Notes: a model not told the origin generated them from the sequence alone. A stretch of DNA of 64,000 nucleotides from Marivivens sp. LCG002 (GCF_030264275.1 NZ_CP127165.1:856001-920000); one strand, 5' to 3'. Shown: positions 38,957-47,941, counted from the stretch's first letter. Numbers and translations are program-made.

Positions 38957-40135
38957 CTAACCCAACGTGGTAAAGAAATCTTCGGTCGTTTCTTGCAGGC
39001 TGCGGCTTTGCTGGACCGAGGCTTCGGACCCCGTCCGTGCTTGTCCCACGCTCAAAGTGATGTCGCGCGTCGCGCTCGCCTGTTCGTCGAGTGCCGAGCG
39101 AACGGATTGGGCGATGCTGTCCACCTGATCGCATTCCTTCGAGATGGTCGTCACATTGTGCACCGTGCGCTCGGTCGCGTCGCGAATGGCAGCGATGTGG
39201 TTGTTGATGTTCTCGGTCACATGCGTGGTCTGTGCGGCAAGGTTCTTGACCTCTCCCGCCACAACGCTGAAGCCGCGCCCGACCTGACCTGCACGCGCCG
39301 CTTCGATCGAAGCATTGAGCGCCAAGAGATTGGTCTTGTTGGCAATTTCGGAAATCATGCGCACGGCATCGGAGATGTCCGACACCTTGTTTGCCAGTTC
39401 CGTCACCTGAGTGTTCGAGACGCTGGCCAGCGAGGCAGCCGAGCGTGTCTTGGACGTCGCGTCGTTCATCTGGTCCCGAATGGCAATGATCGAGGTCGAA
39501 AGCTGCTCGGCTGCGGTGGACGCGGTGCGGATGCTGTCCGAAGTTTGCACCGAAGTCGCCGCAAGGGTCTCGACTGTATTCGAAACATTCGTTCGGAAAT
39601 TCTGGGCTATGCGCAGCTTCCGCGTATTCGTGCGGTCTTTGAGCATCTCTTCGGTGATCGACAAGGCGATCTCGAGATCCATCATGATCAGCCGTGTGAG
39701 TATGCCCGTAAGCTTGATGGCGCTTCTACGGCGCAAGAAACCCGCCTTGCGCATGATAGAGCGGTTGAGGTCTGCAACGAGAAGCCCGCTTGCATTGACC
39801 TGCCACACGGGTTCGAGGCTCATGTTCGCATGCACTTTGCCCACGCGCGTGACGGACGTTTTGTAGGCTTCGCCAAGATCGCCCTCGATCAAATACGTGA
39901 AATGGGTCAGCAGCGAGCCATCCAGATTGACCATCGAGGTGTTGGCAAAGTTGTGTTTCAACTTCGGAATGGCCAGCAAGCGGTCGCGAAACCGCTCGAG
40001 CACATCCGGAAGCACGCTCATCGAAAGACCACGGTTGGCCCGCAGAAAGGCAAAATCCTTTTGGGTCAGACCGAGAAATTCGATCCGTTTATCAATATCG
40101 ACTGAATAAGTTTCTGTATTACCTGCGTCGAGCAT
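38957..40135 (-). CDS. Globin-coupled methyl-accepting chemotaxis protein (HemAT-like)
   Basis: A 392-residue soluble chemoreceptor. Residues 1-170 look like a protoglobin sensor: [13 protein letters not shown], then [17 protein letters not shown], in which H102 matches the proximal haem ligand position of HemAT. Residues 190-392 form the signalling coiled coil, with the conserved tip around [20 protein letters not shown]. It has no membrane helix, so it should sense oxygen in the cytosol. No other chemotaxis gene is in the window. An inverted repeat lies just upstream. Confidence 0.85.
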   Translation of the reverse strand: MLDAGNTETYSVDIDKRIEFLGLTQKDFAFLRANRGLSMSVLPDVLERFRDRLLAIPKLKHNFANTSMVNLDGSLLTHFTYLIEGDLGEAYKTSVTRVGKVHANMSLEPVWQVNASGLLVADLNRSIMRKAGFLRRRSAIKLTGILTRLIMMDLEIALSITEEMLKDRTNTRKLRIAQNFRTNVSNTVETLAATSVQTSDSIRTASTAAEQLSTSIIAIRDQMNDATSKTRSAASLASVSNTQVTELANKVSDISDAVRMISEIANKTNLLALNASIEAARAGQVGRGFSVVAGEVKNLAAQTTHVTENINNHIAAIRDATERTVHNVTTISKECDQVDSIAQSVRSALDEQASATRDITLSVGQARTGSEASVQQSRSLQETTEDFFTTLG

Positions 40136-40145
40136 TTGCGTCCTC

Positions 40146-40167
40146 TTGAACTTGTCAGCTAGTTCAA
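40146..40167. promoter_or_regulatory. Inverted repeat upstream of the chemoreceptor gene
   Basis: TTGAACT at 40146-40152 and AGTTCAA at 40161-40167 form perfect 7-bp arms around eight bases, starting 11 bases before the chemoreceptor ATG. A further TTGAACT lies at 40200-40206. This looks like an operator; the protein is unknown. Confidence 0.45.
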
Positions 40168-40229
40168 CGGCGAGAGGCGCATTTTCCTTAGGGTTGAAAT
40201 TGAACTTTTGTGAGCTTTTTCAAACAGCC

Positions 40230-41246
40230 TCAGCTCCGCGAAGCTCTGCGCAGTAGTTCGGCCGCATCGGGGCGAGAAATTAGGGTTTCCTGAACCTCAT
40301 AGTCGAGATGGGCTGGGCGCAGCTGGCTCCCGCGATTGCCGCTGAGCTCGCGGCTGAGTTCTTCGGGAAGAACACCGCGTGTGCGTGGATCGACAAAGAG
40401 CGTCTCGGTTGCGATCCCCTCTGCATAGATGATCTGGTGCTCGTCGAAGAGAAGTTGGAAATAATCGACAAAACCACCGTCTATCTGGACAACCGTCTCG
40501 CCGTTGATCAGGTGGCGGACCTTGATCAGCACCTCCGAGCGGCCCACTCCAAGGTTATCTTCGCGTTGGTAGACAAAGATCCTGTGTTCGGGGCTGAGCC
40601 AAAGGTCGTGTTCATTGCTCAGCGCTCCTTTGCGGATCACCACAGGCGCAAAGTCTCCGACCGCGCGGATGGTATTGGTGCCGATCCAGCGGATGGGGCG
40701 GGGGCCTTCGTCGCGGGTCAGGACCCGATCACCGACCTTGAGATCCTCGACCTTGACCTGAGCCCCCGAGGCCATGGTGATATGCGTTCCGCGCGCAAAG
40801 GACATGCACGCCACTTCGGCAAGCCGTGTCGTGGCCGTGTGGCGGTCGATACCGACAAGCCGATACCCCGTTTTCGGCTCGAGCGCCGCGAAGGGCATGA
40901 AATAGACTTCGACGACCCCGCCGTCCTCGACCTCGACAAGTATGACCGCTTCGAAGGTAGAGCTGTCGGGGGCCATGAAGGTCACGCAGCTGTCCACATA
41001 AACCGCGTTGCCGACCGTGCCCGTCTCGCTTGACTGGGCGATCACAAAGGAGCGGTCGTCAAGCGCGGGACGCACGGCAAGGCGCTGCTTTTGGGCATCG
41101 GTGCGCATCTCGTAGATGTCATCCATGACCAATTCGTCGGCAAAACTGATGGCATCGCCTTCGGCCACACCGTTTTCGCAGATGAAATGTCCTGACGGAT
41201 AAACAGGAAGCTTTTGAACGTCGGGTTGGTCTTCGTGGTATGACAT
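40230..41246 (-). CDS. Hint domain-containing protein
   Basis: A 338-residue protein with a C-terminal Hedgehog/intein (Hint) domain starting at C147 (ACMSFARGTHITM), followed by VEDLKVGDRVLTRDEGPRPIRWIG and SPEHRIFV. In this family the cysteine starts an N-to-S acyl shift that could cut the protein in two. The first 146 residues are acidic and of unknown fold. Such proteins are common in Rhodobacterales, sometimes secreted by RTX or type I routes, but no such signal is clear here. The function is not known. Confidence 0.8.
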   Translation of the reverse strand: MSYHEDQPDVQKLPVYPSGHFICENGVAEGDAISFADELVMDDIYEMRTDAQKQRLAVRPALDDRSFVIAQSSETGTVGNAVYVDSCVTFMAPDSSTFEAVILVEVEDGGVVEVYFMPFAALEPKTGYRLVGIDRHTATTRLAEVACMSFARGTHITMASGAQVKVEDLKVGDRVLTRDEGPRPIRWIGTNTIRAVGDFAPVVIRKGALSNEHDLWLSPEHRIFVYQREDNLGVGRSEVLIKVRHLINGETVVQIDGGFVDYFQLLFDEHQIIYAEGIATETLFVDPRTRGVLPEELSRELSGNRGSQLRPAHLDYEVQETLISRPDAAELLRRASRS

Positions 41247-41369
41247 TTAACGGTCTATCGGCTGGACAATTCTGCGATGCACCCCACAATTGGAGGCAAT
41301 GCTCTGGTCAATGTCATTTAAGACGACATCGGCCAAGTGAAAAGCGATTAGCAAAAGGGAGAAATCCGC

Positions 41370-42149
41370 ATGGATTTGGGAATCAAAGGAAAGCGGGCAC
41401 TGGTCTGTGCCTCGTCCAAAGGGCTCGGGCTTGGATGTGCGCGTGCTCTTGCGGCTGCGGGCGTCGATCTTGTGATGAATGCACGCGGCTCCGAAGCGCT
41501 TGAAGCCAGCGCCGAGGCCATCCGCAAGGAGTTCGGCGTCGATGTTGTGACCGTTGCAACCGATGTCACCACCCCAGAAGGGCAAGCCGCCGTCATCGAT
41601 GCCGCCTCGAATGTCGATATTCTTGTGACCAACGCCGGTGGCCCGCCTCCGGGGAGCTGGACCGATTGGGACCGCGAAGACTTCATCAAGGCACTTGACG
41701 CGAACATGTTGACCCCGATTGCGCTTATCAAAGCGCTCGTGCCGCAAATGATCGAAAAAGGGTGGGGCCGTGTGGTCAATATCACCTCTGTTTCGGTCAA
41801 ATCCCCGATCCCTGCGCTCGGGCTTTCGAACTCGTCGCGCGCTGGTCTGACGGGCTATGTGGCGGGGGTTTCGCGTCAAGTGGCAAGCAAGGGCGTGACG
41901 ATCAACAACCTCCAGCCGGGCATCCACGCGACCGACCGTATGGTCAATCTCGACGGCGCGGCCGCCAAGACCCAAGGCATCCCGCTTGCAGACGTGCAAA
42001 AGCAGCGTCTCGCATCGATCCCAGCAGGGCGTTACGGCACCTCGGATGAATTCGGCGCCACCTGTGCGTTCCTCTGCTCGCAACATGCCGGCTTTATCGT
42101 GGGGCAAAACATCCTTCTCGATGGGGGCGCGACGAATACGACCATGTAG
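41370..42149 (+). CDS. SDR family oxidoreductase lacking the canonical Tyr-Lys pair
   Basis: A 259-residue Rossmann-fold protein with the cofactor motif SSKGLGLGCARAL, DVT and TNAGG, and the catalytic serine S140 in NITS. Where most members have YxxxK, the sequence reads SNSSR, placing S153 and R157 at the catalytic positions. It resembles a subset of 3-oxoacyl-ACP-reductase-like SDRs. The ATG has GGGAGA about seven bases upstream. Substrate and even redox activity are uncertain. Confidence 0.8.
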   Translation: MDLGIKGKRALVCASSKGLGLGCARALAAAGVDLVMNARGSEALEASAEAIRKEFGVDVVTVATDVTTPEGQAAVIDAASNVDILVTNAGGPPPGSWTDWDREDFIKALDANMLTPIALIKALVPQMIEKGWGRVVNITSVSVKSPIPALGLSNSSRAGLTGYVAGVSRQVASKGVTINNLQPGIHATDRMVNLDGAAAKTQGIPLADVQKQRLASIPAGRYGTSDEFGATCAFLCSQHAGFIVGQNILLDGGATNTTM

Positions 42150-42228
42150 GCCGATAGGCTTGCCGTTGCCCGACCAGCCTGTTAGGACACTTTGAAAGAA
42201 GCCCGATAGGTTTGGTCGGAAATACGTC

Positions 42229-43308
42229 GTGACGCAAATACCGCGCCTTGAAATCAGGAACATTGTCCGCCGTTTCGACGGTCAAGCCGTTGTGGACAAT
42301 GTTTCTTTGTCGGTCATGCCGGGACAGGTCACCTGTCTTTTGGGACCATCGGGATGCGGCAAATCGACGACCCTGCGTATCATCGCAGGCGTCGAGATGC
42401 AGGACAGCGGCGAGATTTACGTCGACGGCGCTCTGGTCTGCGACACCCGCTTTCGCATTCCCCCAGAGGGGCGCTCGATCGGGCTCATGTTTCAGGACTT
42501 TGCCCTCTTTCCCCATCTGAGCGTCGCAGGCAATGTCGCCTTTGGCCTCAAAGGAGACAAGGCCGAGAACCGCGCCCGCGTCGAAGAGCTCTTGGCCAAG
42601 GTCAACATGAGCCGCCATATCGACAGCTATCCGCACCAGCTTTCGGGCGGCGAACAACAGCGTGTGGCCTTGGCCCGTGCGCTTGCGCCGCGTCCGCGCA
42701 TTATGCTGATGGATGAACCCTTTAGTGGTTTGGACGACCGACTGCGCGATGAAATCCGCGATCAAACGCTCGAAGTGCTCAAATCCGAGGGGGCAGCGGT
42801 TTTGCTCGTCACGCACGAGCCATCCGAGGCGATGCGCATGGCCGATGAAATCGCGCTGATGCGGTCGGGCAAGATCGTGCAGCAGGGCGCGCCCTATAAC
42901 ATCTATAACTCGCCCGTGGATCGGAGTGCTGCCGCCTTCTTTAGTGATATCAATGTGATATCGGGCAAAGTTCGCGGCGCTTTGACCGATACGCCTTTTG
43001 GGCAATTCCTGACGCCCGGCATTGCCGACGGCACCGAGGTGGATATCGTTATCCGTCCGCAGCATATCCGGATCGACTTTGACCGCGCGGGACGCGGGCC
43101 CAACCCGACCGCCCAAGACGGCACCCCCGCGCGAGGCGTCGTCGAGCGGGCGCGGTTCATGGGCGCGGAAAGCCTTGTCGAGTTTCGCATGGATTATGAC
43201 GGCTCGATCCTGCGGGCGGCTGTGCCTTCGGTCTTTTTGCCCAAGGCCGGAACGCCGCTCTGGCTGATGATCCGCCGCGACCGCTGTTTCGTCTTTCCGC
43301 GCCGCTAG
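42229..43308 (+). CDS. ABC transporter ATP-binding protein (FbpC/PotA-like), orphan
   Basis: A 359-residue ATPase of an import-type ABC transporter. Walker A is GPSGCGKST (39-47), the Q-loop is FQDF, the signature is LSGGEQQR (138-145), Walker B is MLMDEP and the switch histidine is in THEP. A C-terminal TOBE-like domain (RPQHIRIDF) suggests the iron(III), spermidine or molybdate subgroup. No permease or binding-protein gene is nearby. The GTG at 42229 is the apparent start. Its TAG stop shares the sequence CTAG with the stop of the convergent regulator. Confidence 0.88.
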   Translation: MTQIPRLEIRNIVRRFDGQAVVDNVSLSVMPGQVTCLLGPSGCGKSTTLRIIAGVEMQDSGEIYVDGALVCDTRFRIPPEGRSIGLMFQDFALFPHLSVAGNVAFGLKGDKAENRARVEELLAKVNMSRHIDSYPHQLSGGEQQRVALARALAPRPRIMLMDEPFSGLDDRLRDEIRDQTLEVLKSEGAAVLLVTHEPSEAMRMADEIALMRSGKIVQQGAPYNIYNSPVDRSAAAFFSDINVISGKVRGALTDTPFGQFLTPGIADGTEVDIVIRPQHIRIDFDRAGRGPNPTAQDGTPARGVVERARFMGAESLVEFRMDYDGSILRAAVPSVFLPKAGTPLWLMIRRDRCFVFPRR

Positions 43309-43934
43309 AGTGCGCGCCGCAAATCCCCGAGCGTTTTGCCCGCTTCTTCGACAAAGAGACCGGGGAGCACGCGCAGGGCGCTGATCTCGCCAATCGGGTA
43401 TTCGGCAAACCCGCGCGTTGTTTCGCACCATCCCTGAACCAGCCAGATCCGCCCCCAGTATTCGAGCGCCAGCGGGCGCAGCGTGCGCGGGGCACCGTCG
43501 AGGGTCAACAAAAGCTTTTGCCGTGCGCGGATCGCGTGGCGGATGGTCGTCAGATGCGCAAACCCTTGGGGAAGTTCGGTCAGACGCGGGGCATTCTCGA
43601 CCTCTGACAGATGGGCGTCGAGCTTCCGGCCCAAAGCGCGCGCGGCCTCGGCCAGATCTCGGTCATTGGACTGGGATACCGCCGCAAGGCCGAGCTGGAG
43701 CGCCTCCATTTCCAGATCGCTGAGCTGCAAGGGCGGAAGGTCGATAGCGCGGTTCACGCGATAGCCTTTGCCCCGCTCGCCTTGCACCGAAACGCCAGAG
43801 GCCGCCAGCGTGTCCATGTCGCGGTAAAGGGTGCGCAGCGACACCCCAAGCTGCGCGGCGAGTGCCTCTCCTTGGTGCTGGTCATCGCTGCGCAAAAGAG
43901 CGGTAAGCTTGGCGAGCCTTTCTTTGCGTTTCAT
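43305..43934 (-). CDS. YafY-type transcriptional regulator with WYL-like domain
   Basis: A 209-residue regulator. Residues 1-55 form a winged HTH of the HTH_11 type (LTALLRSDDQHQGEALAAQLGVSLRTLYRDMDTL). The rest resembles a shortened WYL effector domain, with LALEYWGRIWLVQGWC in place of the usual WYLVAWC block. It may bind a ligand or single-stranded nucleic acid. The inverted repeat at 43965-43980, just upstream, is a candidate autoregulatory site. The gene diverges from tatABC. Confidence 0.8.
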   Translation of the reverse strand: MKRKERLAKLTALLRSDDQHQGEALAAQLGVSLRTLYRDMDTLAASGVSVQGERGKGYRVNRAIDLPPLQLSDLEMEALQLGLAAVSQSNDRDLAEAARALGRKLDAHLSEVENAPRLTELPQGFAHLTTIRHAIRARQKLLLTLDGAPRTLRPLALEYWGRIWLVQGWCETTRGFAEYPIGEISALRVLPGLFVEEAGKTLGDLRRAL

Positions 43935-43964
43935 CTGCGTCTTTCGAGAGTTGCACATTTCAAC

Positions 43965-43980
43965 TGACAGTTTTTTGTCA
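43965..43980. promoter_or_regulatory. Candidate operator in the regulator/tatA intergenic region
   Basis: TGACA (43965-43969) and TGTCA (43976-43980) are perfect inverted arms around a GTTTTT spacer, 31 bases upstream of the WYL-type regulator. The 174-base divergent region 43935-44108 shows nothing else strong. Confidence 0.4.
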
Positions 43981-44108
43981 CCAAGTGAAGCCTTTTCTGT
44001 GTGAAAGTCGGGCTGGAAAGGCGCATCGCGCTTTTCCCTTCCCAAAAGCGCAACTAGGCTCGAGACAAGCAAAGGTTCGGCCGTCGCGCCGCATTATGGA
44101 GATTTCAC

Positions 44109-44324
44109 ATGCTTAACAACATCGGCCTTCCCGGTCTTCTTCTCATCGCTGTTGTCGTTCTCGTCCTCTTTGGTCGCGGCAAAATCTCGTCGCTGATGGG
44201 CGAAGTGGGCAAGGGCATCACCTCGTTCAAAAAGGGTCTGGACGAAGGCAAATCCGAGATCGAGAACAACGCAGCCGACGCGGCCCGCGATGTGACCCCC
44301 GCCGACGAAAAAGACAAAGCCTGA
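44109..44324 (+). CDS. tatA: Sec-independent protein translocase TatA
   Basis: A 71-residue inner-membrane protein that multimerises to pass folded proteins with twin-arginine signals. It has a short N-terminal helix (about 5-21), the FGRGK hinge and an amphipathic helix [17 protein letters not shown], then an acidic tail. GGAG lies about eight bases before the ATG. tatB follows after 43 bases that contain a small hairpin. Confidence 0.92.
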   Translation: MLNNIGLPGLLLIAVVVLVLFGRGKISSLMGEVGKGITSFKKGLDEGKSEIENNAADAARDVTPADEKDKA

Positions 44325-44331
44325 TCCTCGC

Positions 44332-44347
44332 GCCCCATTTTCGGGGC
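44332..44347 (+). terminator. Short hairpin between tatA and tatB
   Basis: A 5-bp GC stem (GCCCC/GGGGC) with a six-base loop and no T-run sits in the 43-base gap. It may act as a weak attenuator or processing barrier that lets TatA exceed TatB, which fits the usual stoichiometry. Confidence 0.35.
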
Positions 44348-44367
44348 CGACTTAATAGGAGCCGCAC

Positions 44368-44892
44368 ATGTTTGGCATGGGCTGGAGCGAAATGGTGCTG
44401 ATCGGCATCGTTGCCTTGATCGTTGTCGGGCCAAAGGATCTTCCGAATTTGTTTCGGACCCTTGGTCAGTTCACGGGCAAAGCGCGAATGATGGCACGAG
44501 AATTTAGCCGCGCGATGGAATCGGCAGCGGATGAAGCAGGCGTCAAGGATATCTCCAAGACGCTCAAAGCTGCCGCGAACCCGCAAAAGTTCGGTATGGA
44601 CAAGGTGAAAGAGGCCGCAACCTCGGCGCTGTCCCCTGATCGCCAAGAGGCCAAGGACAAGATCGCTGCGGCGACCGCCAAGGCTGCGACAGAGCGCAAG
44701 GAACGCGAGGCCGCCGAGGCTGCTGCGGCGGCGGCAAAGGTAGAGGAAGCCCCCGCAGCCTCTGCCCAAGCTCCCGTCAAAGCCAAAGCTGCGGCAAAGC
44801 CGAAAGCCCCTGCCAAACCCAAGGCCGAGGCGAAACCCAAAGCCGCCCCGCGTAAAAAGGCCGCCCCCAAGACATCCGAGGCAAGCGAATGA
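44368..44892 (+). CDS. tatB: Sec-independent protein translocase TatB
   Basis: A 174-residue partner of TatC in signal-peptide recognition. It begins [21 protein letters not shown], the typical acidic residue within the membrane helix being E8, followed by the PKDLP hinge and an amphipathic helix. The C-terminal third is a low-complexity Ala/Lys/Pro tail. Its stop overlaps the tatC start as ATGA. Confidence 0.93.
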   Translation: MFGMGWSEMVLIGIVALIVVGPKDLPNLFRTLGQFTGKARMMAREFSRAMESAADEAGVKDISKTLKAAANPQKFGMDKVKEAATSALSPDRQEAKDKIAAATAKAATERKEREAAEAAAAAAKVEEAPAASAQAPVKAKAAAKPKAPAKPKAEAKPKAAPRKKAAPKTSEASE

Positions 44893-45776
44893 GCAAGACC
44901 GACGACATAGAAGACAGCTCCGCCCCGCTGATCGAGCATCTGGCCGAGCTGCGCAATCGCCTCATCAAATCGCTGGTGGCCTTTATCATCGGCATGGTGA
45001 TCTGCTTTGCGTTCTGGAACCCGCTCTTCAATTTCCTGACTGAACCTTTGTGTTCGGCGCTTGCCGCGCGTGGTCAGGACGACTGCGGTCTTGTGCTCAT
45101 CGCACTGCAAGAAGGGTTCTTTGTTGCGGTTTCCATCTCGCTTCTTGGCGGATTGGTGCTGTCTTTTCCCTTCATCAGCTATCAGATGTGGCGTTTCGTG
45201 GCGCCCGGACTCTACAAGAGCGAGAAGAACGCATTTTTGCCGTTCCTTGTGGCTTCGCCCTTCATGTTCTTTCTCGGCGCGGCCTTTGCCTATTATGGGA
45301 TCACGCCGCTGGCCTTCGACTTCTTCCTCGGCTTCCAGCAGCCCGGTGCGCTTCTCTCTGAAGAGGGCAGCGGTGCCATTGCGGGGATTGCCTTCCAGGG
45401 CTCGGCGCAGGCCTATCTCTCGCTCACGATCAAATTCATCGTGGCCTTTGGCCTCTGCTTCCAACTTCCCGTTCTGCTGACCCTGATGGGCAAGGCGGGG
45501 CTGGTCAGCTCGCGCGGGTTGCGCAACATGCGTAAATACGCGGTGGTCGGCATTCTCGTGCTTGCCGCGCTTGCAACGCCCCCTGACGTTGTCTCGCAGG
45601 TGATCCTCTTTGTCGTGGTCTTCGGGCTTTACGAGATTTCGATCCACCTTGTGGCGCGTGTAGAACGCCAGCGCGAAGCCAAACTCCGCGAAGAGGGCGT
45701 TCTAGGCGAGGACGAAAGCCTCTTTGACGAGTTCGACGAAGACGAAGACGACGAGAAAGAAGTCAAAAAGACATGA
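44889..45776 (+). CDS. tatC: Sec-independent protein translocase TatC
   Basis: A 295-residue membrane protein with six predicted helices; it binds the twin-arginine signal. Family motifs are [16 protein letters not shown] at the start, [22 protein letters not shown] and ATPPDVVSQ. The C terminus is a long acidic tail ([12 protein letters not shown]). Its stop overlaps the next gene as ATGA. Confidence 0.95.
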   Translation: MSKTDDIEDSSAPLIEHLAELRNRLIKSLVAFIIGMVICFAFWNPLFNFLTEPLCSALAARGQDDCGLVLIALQEGFFVAVSISLLGGLVLSFPFISYQMWRFVAPGLYKSEKNAFLPFLVASPFMFFLGAAFAYYGITPLAFDFFLGFQQPGALLSEEGSGAIAGIAFQGSAQAYLSLTIKFIVAFGLCFQLPVLLTLMGKAGLVSSRGLRNMRKYAVVGILVLAALATPPDVVSQVILFVVVFGLYEISIHLVARVERQREAKLREEGVLGEDESLFDEFDEDEDDEKEVKKT

Positions 45777-46612
45777 CCAAGAAAGTTCTCAAACGCATTG
45801 CCGAAGCTCTCGAGCGTTTGGCACCTGCGCCGCTTGAGGCCCCGGATTTCGGGGCCTCGGCTTTTGTCTGGCACACCGAACCCGATCGGCTTGTTCCCGT
45901 TCAAAAGGTCGCCCGTGTCGATGTCTCGCTCCTTGTAGGGGTGGATCGTTCACGCGATACGCTTCTTGCGAATACTGAACAGTTCGCGCGCGGTATGCCC
46001 GCCAACAACGCGCTGCTTTGGGGCGCTCGCGGCATGGGCAAGTCGAGCCTCGTAAAGGCGATCCACGGCAAGGTTTCGGCGGATTATCCGCTGCTCAAGA
46101 TCGTCGAGATCCAGCGCGAGGATCTCGAGAGCATCGGCCGCTGTCTGAATCTCTTGCGCGGTCGTCCCGAGCGGTTTGTGCTTTTTTGCGATGATCTTTC
46201 GTTCAGCCACGATGACGCGCACTACAAATCGCTCAAGGCGGTTCTGGATGGCGGGATCGAAGGTCGGCCCGATAACGTCGTGCTCTATGCCACGTCGAAC
46301 CGTCGCCACCTCATGCCGCGCGATATGATCGAGAATGAACGCTCGAGCGCGATCAATCCCGCCGAAGCAGTCGAGGAAAAGGTCTCGCTCTCGGATCGTT
46401 TCGGTCTCTGGCTGGGTTTCCATCCCTGTGATCAGGATCAGTATCTCGAGATGATCCGCGGGTATTGCAGGGAATACGGTATCGAGATCGACGAGCAAAC
46501 CCTTTGGGCCGAGGCCATCGAGTGGCAGGCAACACGAGGGAGCCGTTCGGGACGTGTCGCATGGCAATACTTTACCGACCTTGCGGGGCGGCGCGGCGTA
46601 TCGCTGGGCTAG
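45773..46612 (+). CDS. DUF815 family ATP-binding protein
   Basis: A 279-residue AAA-type ATPase. Walker A is GARGMGKSSL (84-93), Walker B is LFCDDLSF, and an arginine-rich ATSNRRHLMP with sensor character follows. DUF815 ATPases are widespread but have no clear role. The start overlaps the tatC stop, suggesting co-expression with the Tat system, though a direct link is not shown. A strong hairpin follows. Confidence 0.85.
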   Translation: MTKKVLKRIAEALERLAPAPLEAPDFGASAFVWHTEPDRLVPVQKVARVDVSLLVGVDRSRDTLLANTEQFARGMPANNALLWGARGMGKSSLVKAIHGKVSADYPLLKIVEIQREDLESIGRCLNLLRGRPERFVLFCDDLSFSHDDAHYKSLKAVLDGGIEGRPDNVVLYATSNRRHLMPRDMIENERSSAINPAEAVEEKVSLSDRFGLWLGFHPCDQDQYLEMIRGYCREYGIEIDEQTLWAEAIEWQATRGSRSGRVAWQYFTDLAGRRGVSLG

Positions 46613-46618
46613 AACTGA

Positions 46619-46644
46619 AAAGGGGAGGCGCGAGCCTCCCCTTT
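46619..46644. terminator. Bidirectional terminator between DUF815 and nlpD-like genes
   Basis: A perfect 11-bp stem (AAAGGGGAGGC/GCCTCCCCTTT) is capped by a GCGA tetraloop, a stable GNRA type. It lies between two convergent genes and has short T or A flanks, so it can end both transcripts. Confidence 0.8.
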
Positions 46645-46648
46645 GTCG

Positions 46649-47896
46649 TTAGGGCAGGTAGCCCATGGGATCGACGGAATTTAGGCCCTGTCGGACTTCG
46701 AAATGGAGGAAGGACGGGCTTCCGTCACGGACGCGACCAATGGTCTGTCCTTTGGTGACGGCAGAATCCTTGGCCACGGTCAGCCCGTCAAGGTTCGTAT
46801 AAACCGTGAGCAGGTTGTTGGCGTGGCGGATCACCATAATCGGAACGCCGTTCGTGTCTTTGGTGATGGCCGCGACCGTGCCGTCGGCTGCCGCCTTGAC
46901 CGCAGTTCCCGCCGCAGCTCCGATGTCGATGCCTTCGTTCTTGCCTGCGGCATAGGCGCGGATGATCGAGCCTTGAACCGGATAGGCGAGGGGCGCATTG
47001 GGGTTGCCCGAGGGCTTGGAGGCGCTCAGATCGGGCGTCGCGGGGGCGGTCGCCGTGGGCGTCACCGCAGCGGCGGCAGCGGTCGAAGCCGACGCCACCT
47101 TTTCGGCGGGCAGAGGTTCGGCTGCACTGGGGGGCGTGGGCGTGCTGCTCCCCGTTCCCGGTGTTTCGACCGTCGCAGGGGCAACGGACGAAGGCGGACG
47201 GGCGTCGCCGCGCGGAATAAGGAGGAATTGACCTTCACGCACGGTCAGATCCGCCCCGAGGCCGTTCCATTCGGCGATATTCTTGACCGGCACACCGTAA
47301 AGGCGCGCAATGGAATAAACGGTTTCGCCGCGTTGGACGCGGTGGCGCAGCGGCTCGCTGCCTTGTTGGATCACGGGCGTGCTTGCGGTGGTCGTCGCGG
47401 GCTTGGCGGTGGTGGCCGTCGTGGCCTGCGTGCTCGACGGTGTGCTGGTCTGGGCGCGGTCGATGGCCGAGCTTGCAAGGGTCGTCACATCGACCTGCGG
47501 CGTTCCGAGAGGCGCCGAGGCAATCTGAGCGCCGCTGGCTGCGGTCGGCTCGGCCACGCGGTTCGGGAGTGCCAAAATCTCGTCACGGCGCAGTTTGGTG
47601 TCGGGGTCGATTCCGTTATAGGTCGCAAGCTGGTTGGCATCCACCCCAAGGCGAGAGGCGACGCTTCTGACGGTGTCGTTGCTCTGGGCGACGACGACCT
47701 GATAGGTCGGATAGGAAATCACCCCGCGTGCATCGGGCCTTGGACGAGCAGGAAGATTTTGCGCCGCCTGCGTCGTGTCGACCTTGCTCCCTGCCAGATC
47801 GCGGAAATCCATGTCGAAATTCTGGCTACAGGCGGTCAGAGCCGTCAGGGCTGCCCCTGCCACCAAGATACGCTTGAGAGTGCTCGCGTTGTGCAT
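46649..47896 (-). CDS. nlpD: NlpD-like lipoprotein: two LysM domains and a degenerate LytM/M23 domain
   Basis: A 415-residue lipoprotein with lipobox LTAC (C23). A first LysM-like domain ([19 protein letters not shown]) and a second one (HRVQRGETVYSIARLYGV) should bind peptidoglycan. The C-terminal M23 domain lacks several zinc ligands: N320 replaces the first histidine (NEGIDIG), F396 replaces the first histidine of HxH (FLHFEVR), and N368 stands where YGHL-type proteins have histidine. E. coli NlpD has a similarly inactive domain and activates amidases. Gene order surE-pcm-nlpD also supports the call. Confidence 0.88.
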   Translation of the reverse strand: MHNASTLKRILVAGAALTALTACSQNFDMDFRDLAGSKVDTTQAAQNLPARPRPDARGVISYPTYQVVVAQSNDTVRSVASRLGVDANQLATYNGIDPDTKLRRDEILALPNRVAEPTAASGAQIASAPLGTPQVDVTTLASSAIDRAQTSTPSSTQATTATTAKPATTTASTPVIQQGSEPLRHRVQRGETVYSIARLYGVPVKNIAEWNGLGADLTVREGQFLLIPRGDARPPSSVAPATVETPGTGSSTPTPPSAAEPLPAEKVASASTAAAAAVTPTATAPATPDLSASKPSGNPNAPLAYPVQGSIIRAYAAGKNEGIDIGAAAGTAVKAAADGTVAAITKDTNGVPIMVIRHANNLLTVYTNLDGLTVAKDSAVTKGQTIGRVRDGSPSFLHFEVRQGLNSVDPMGYLP

Positions 47897-47941
47897 CGCT
47901 CGTTCCTCGTTCTTGCGGCCATTGGTTGGCCGTCGCAATTT

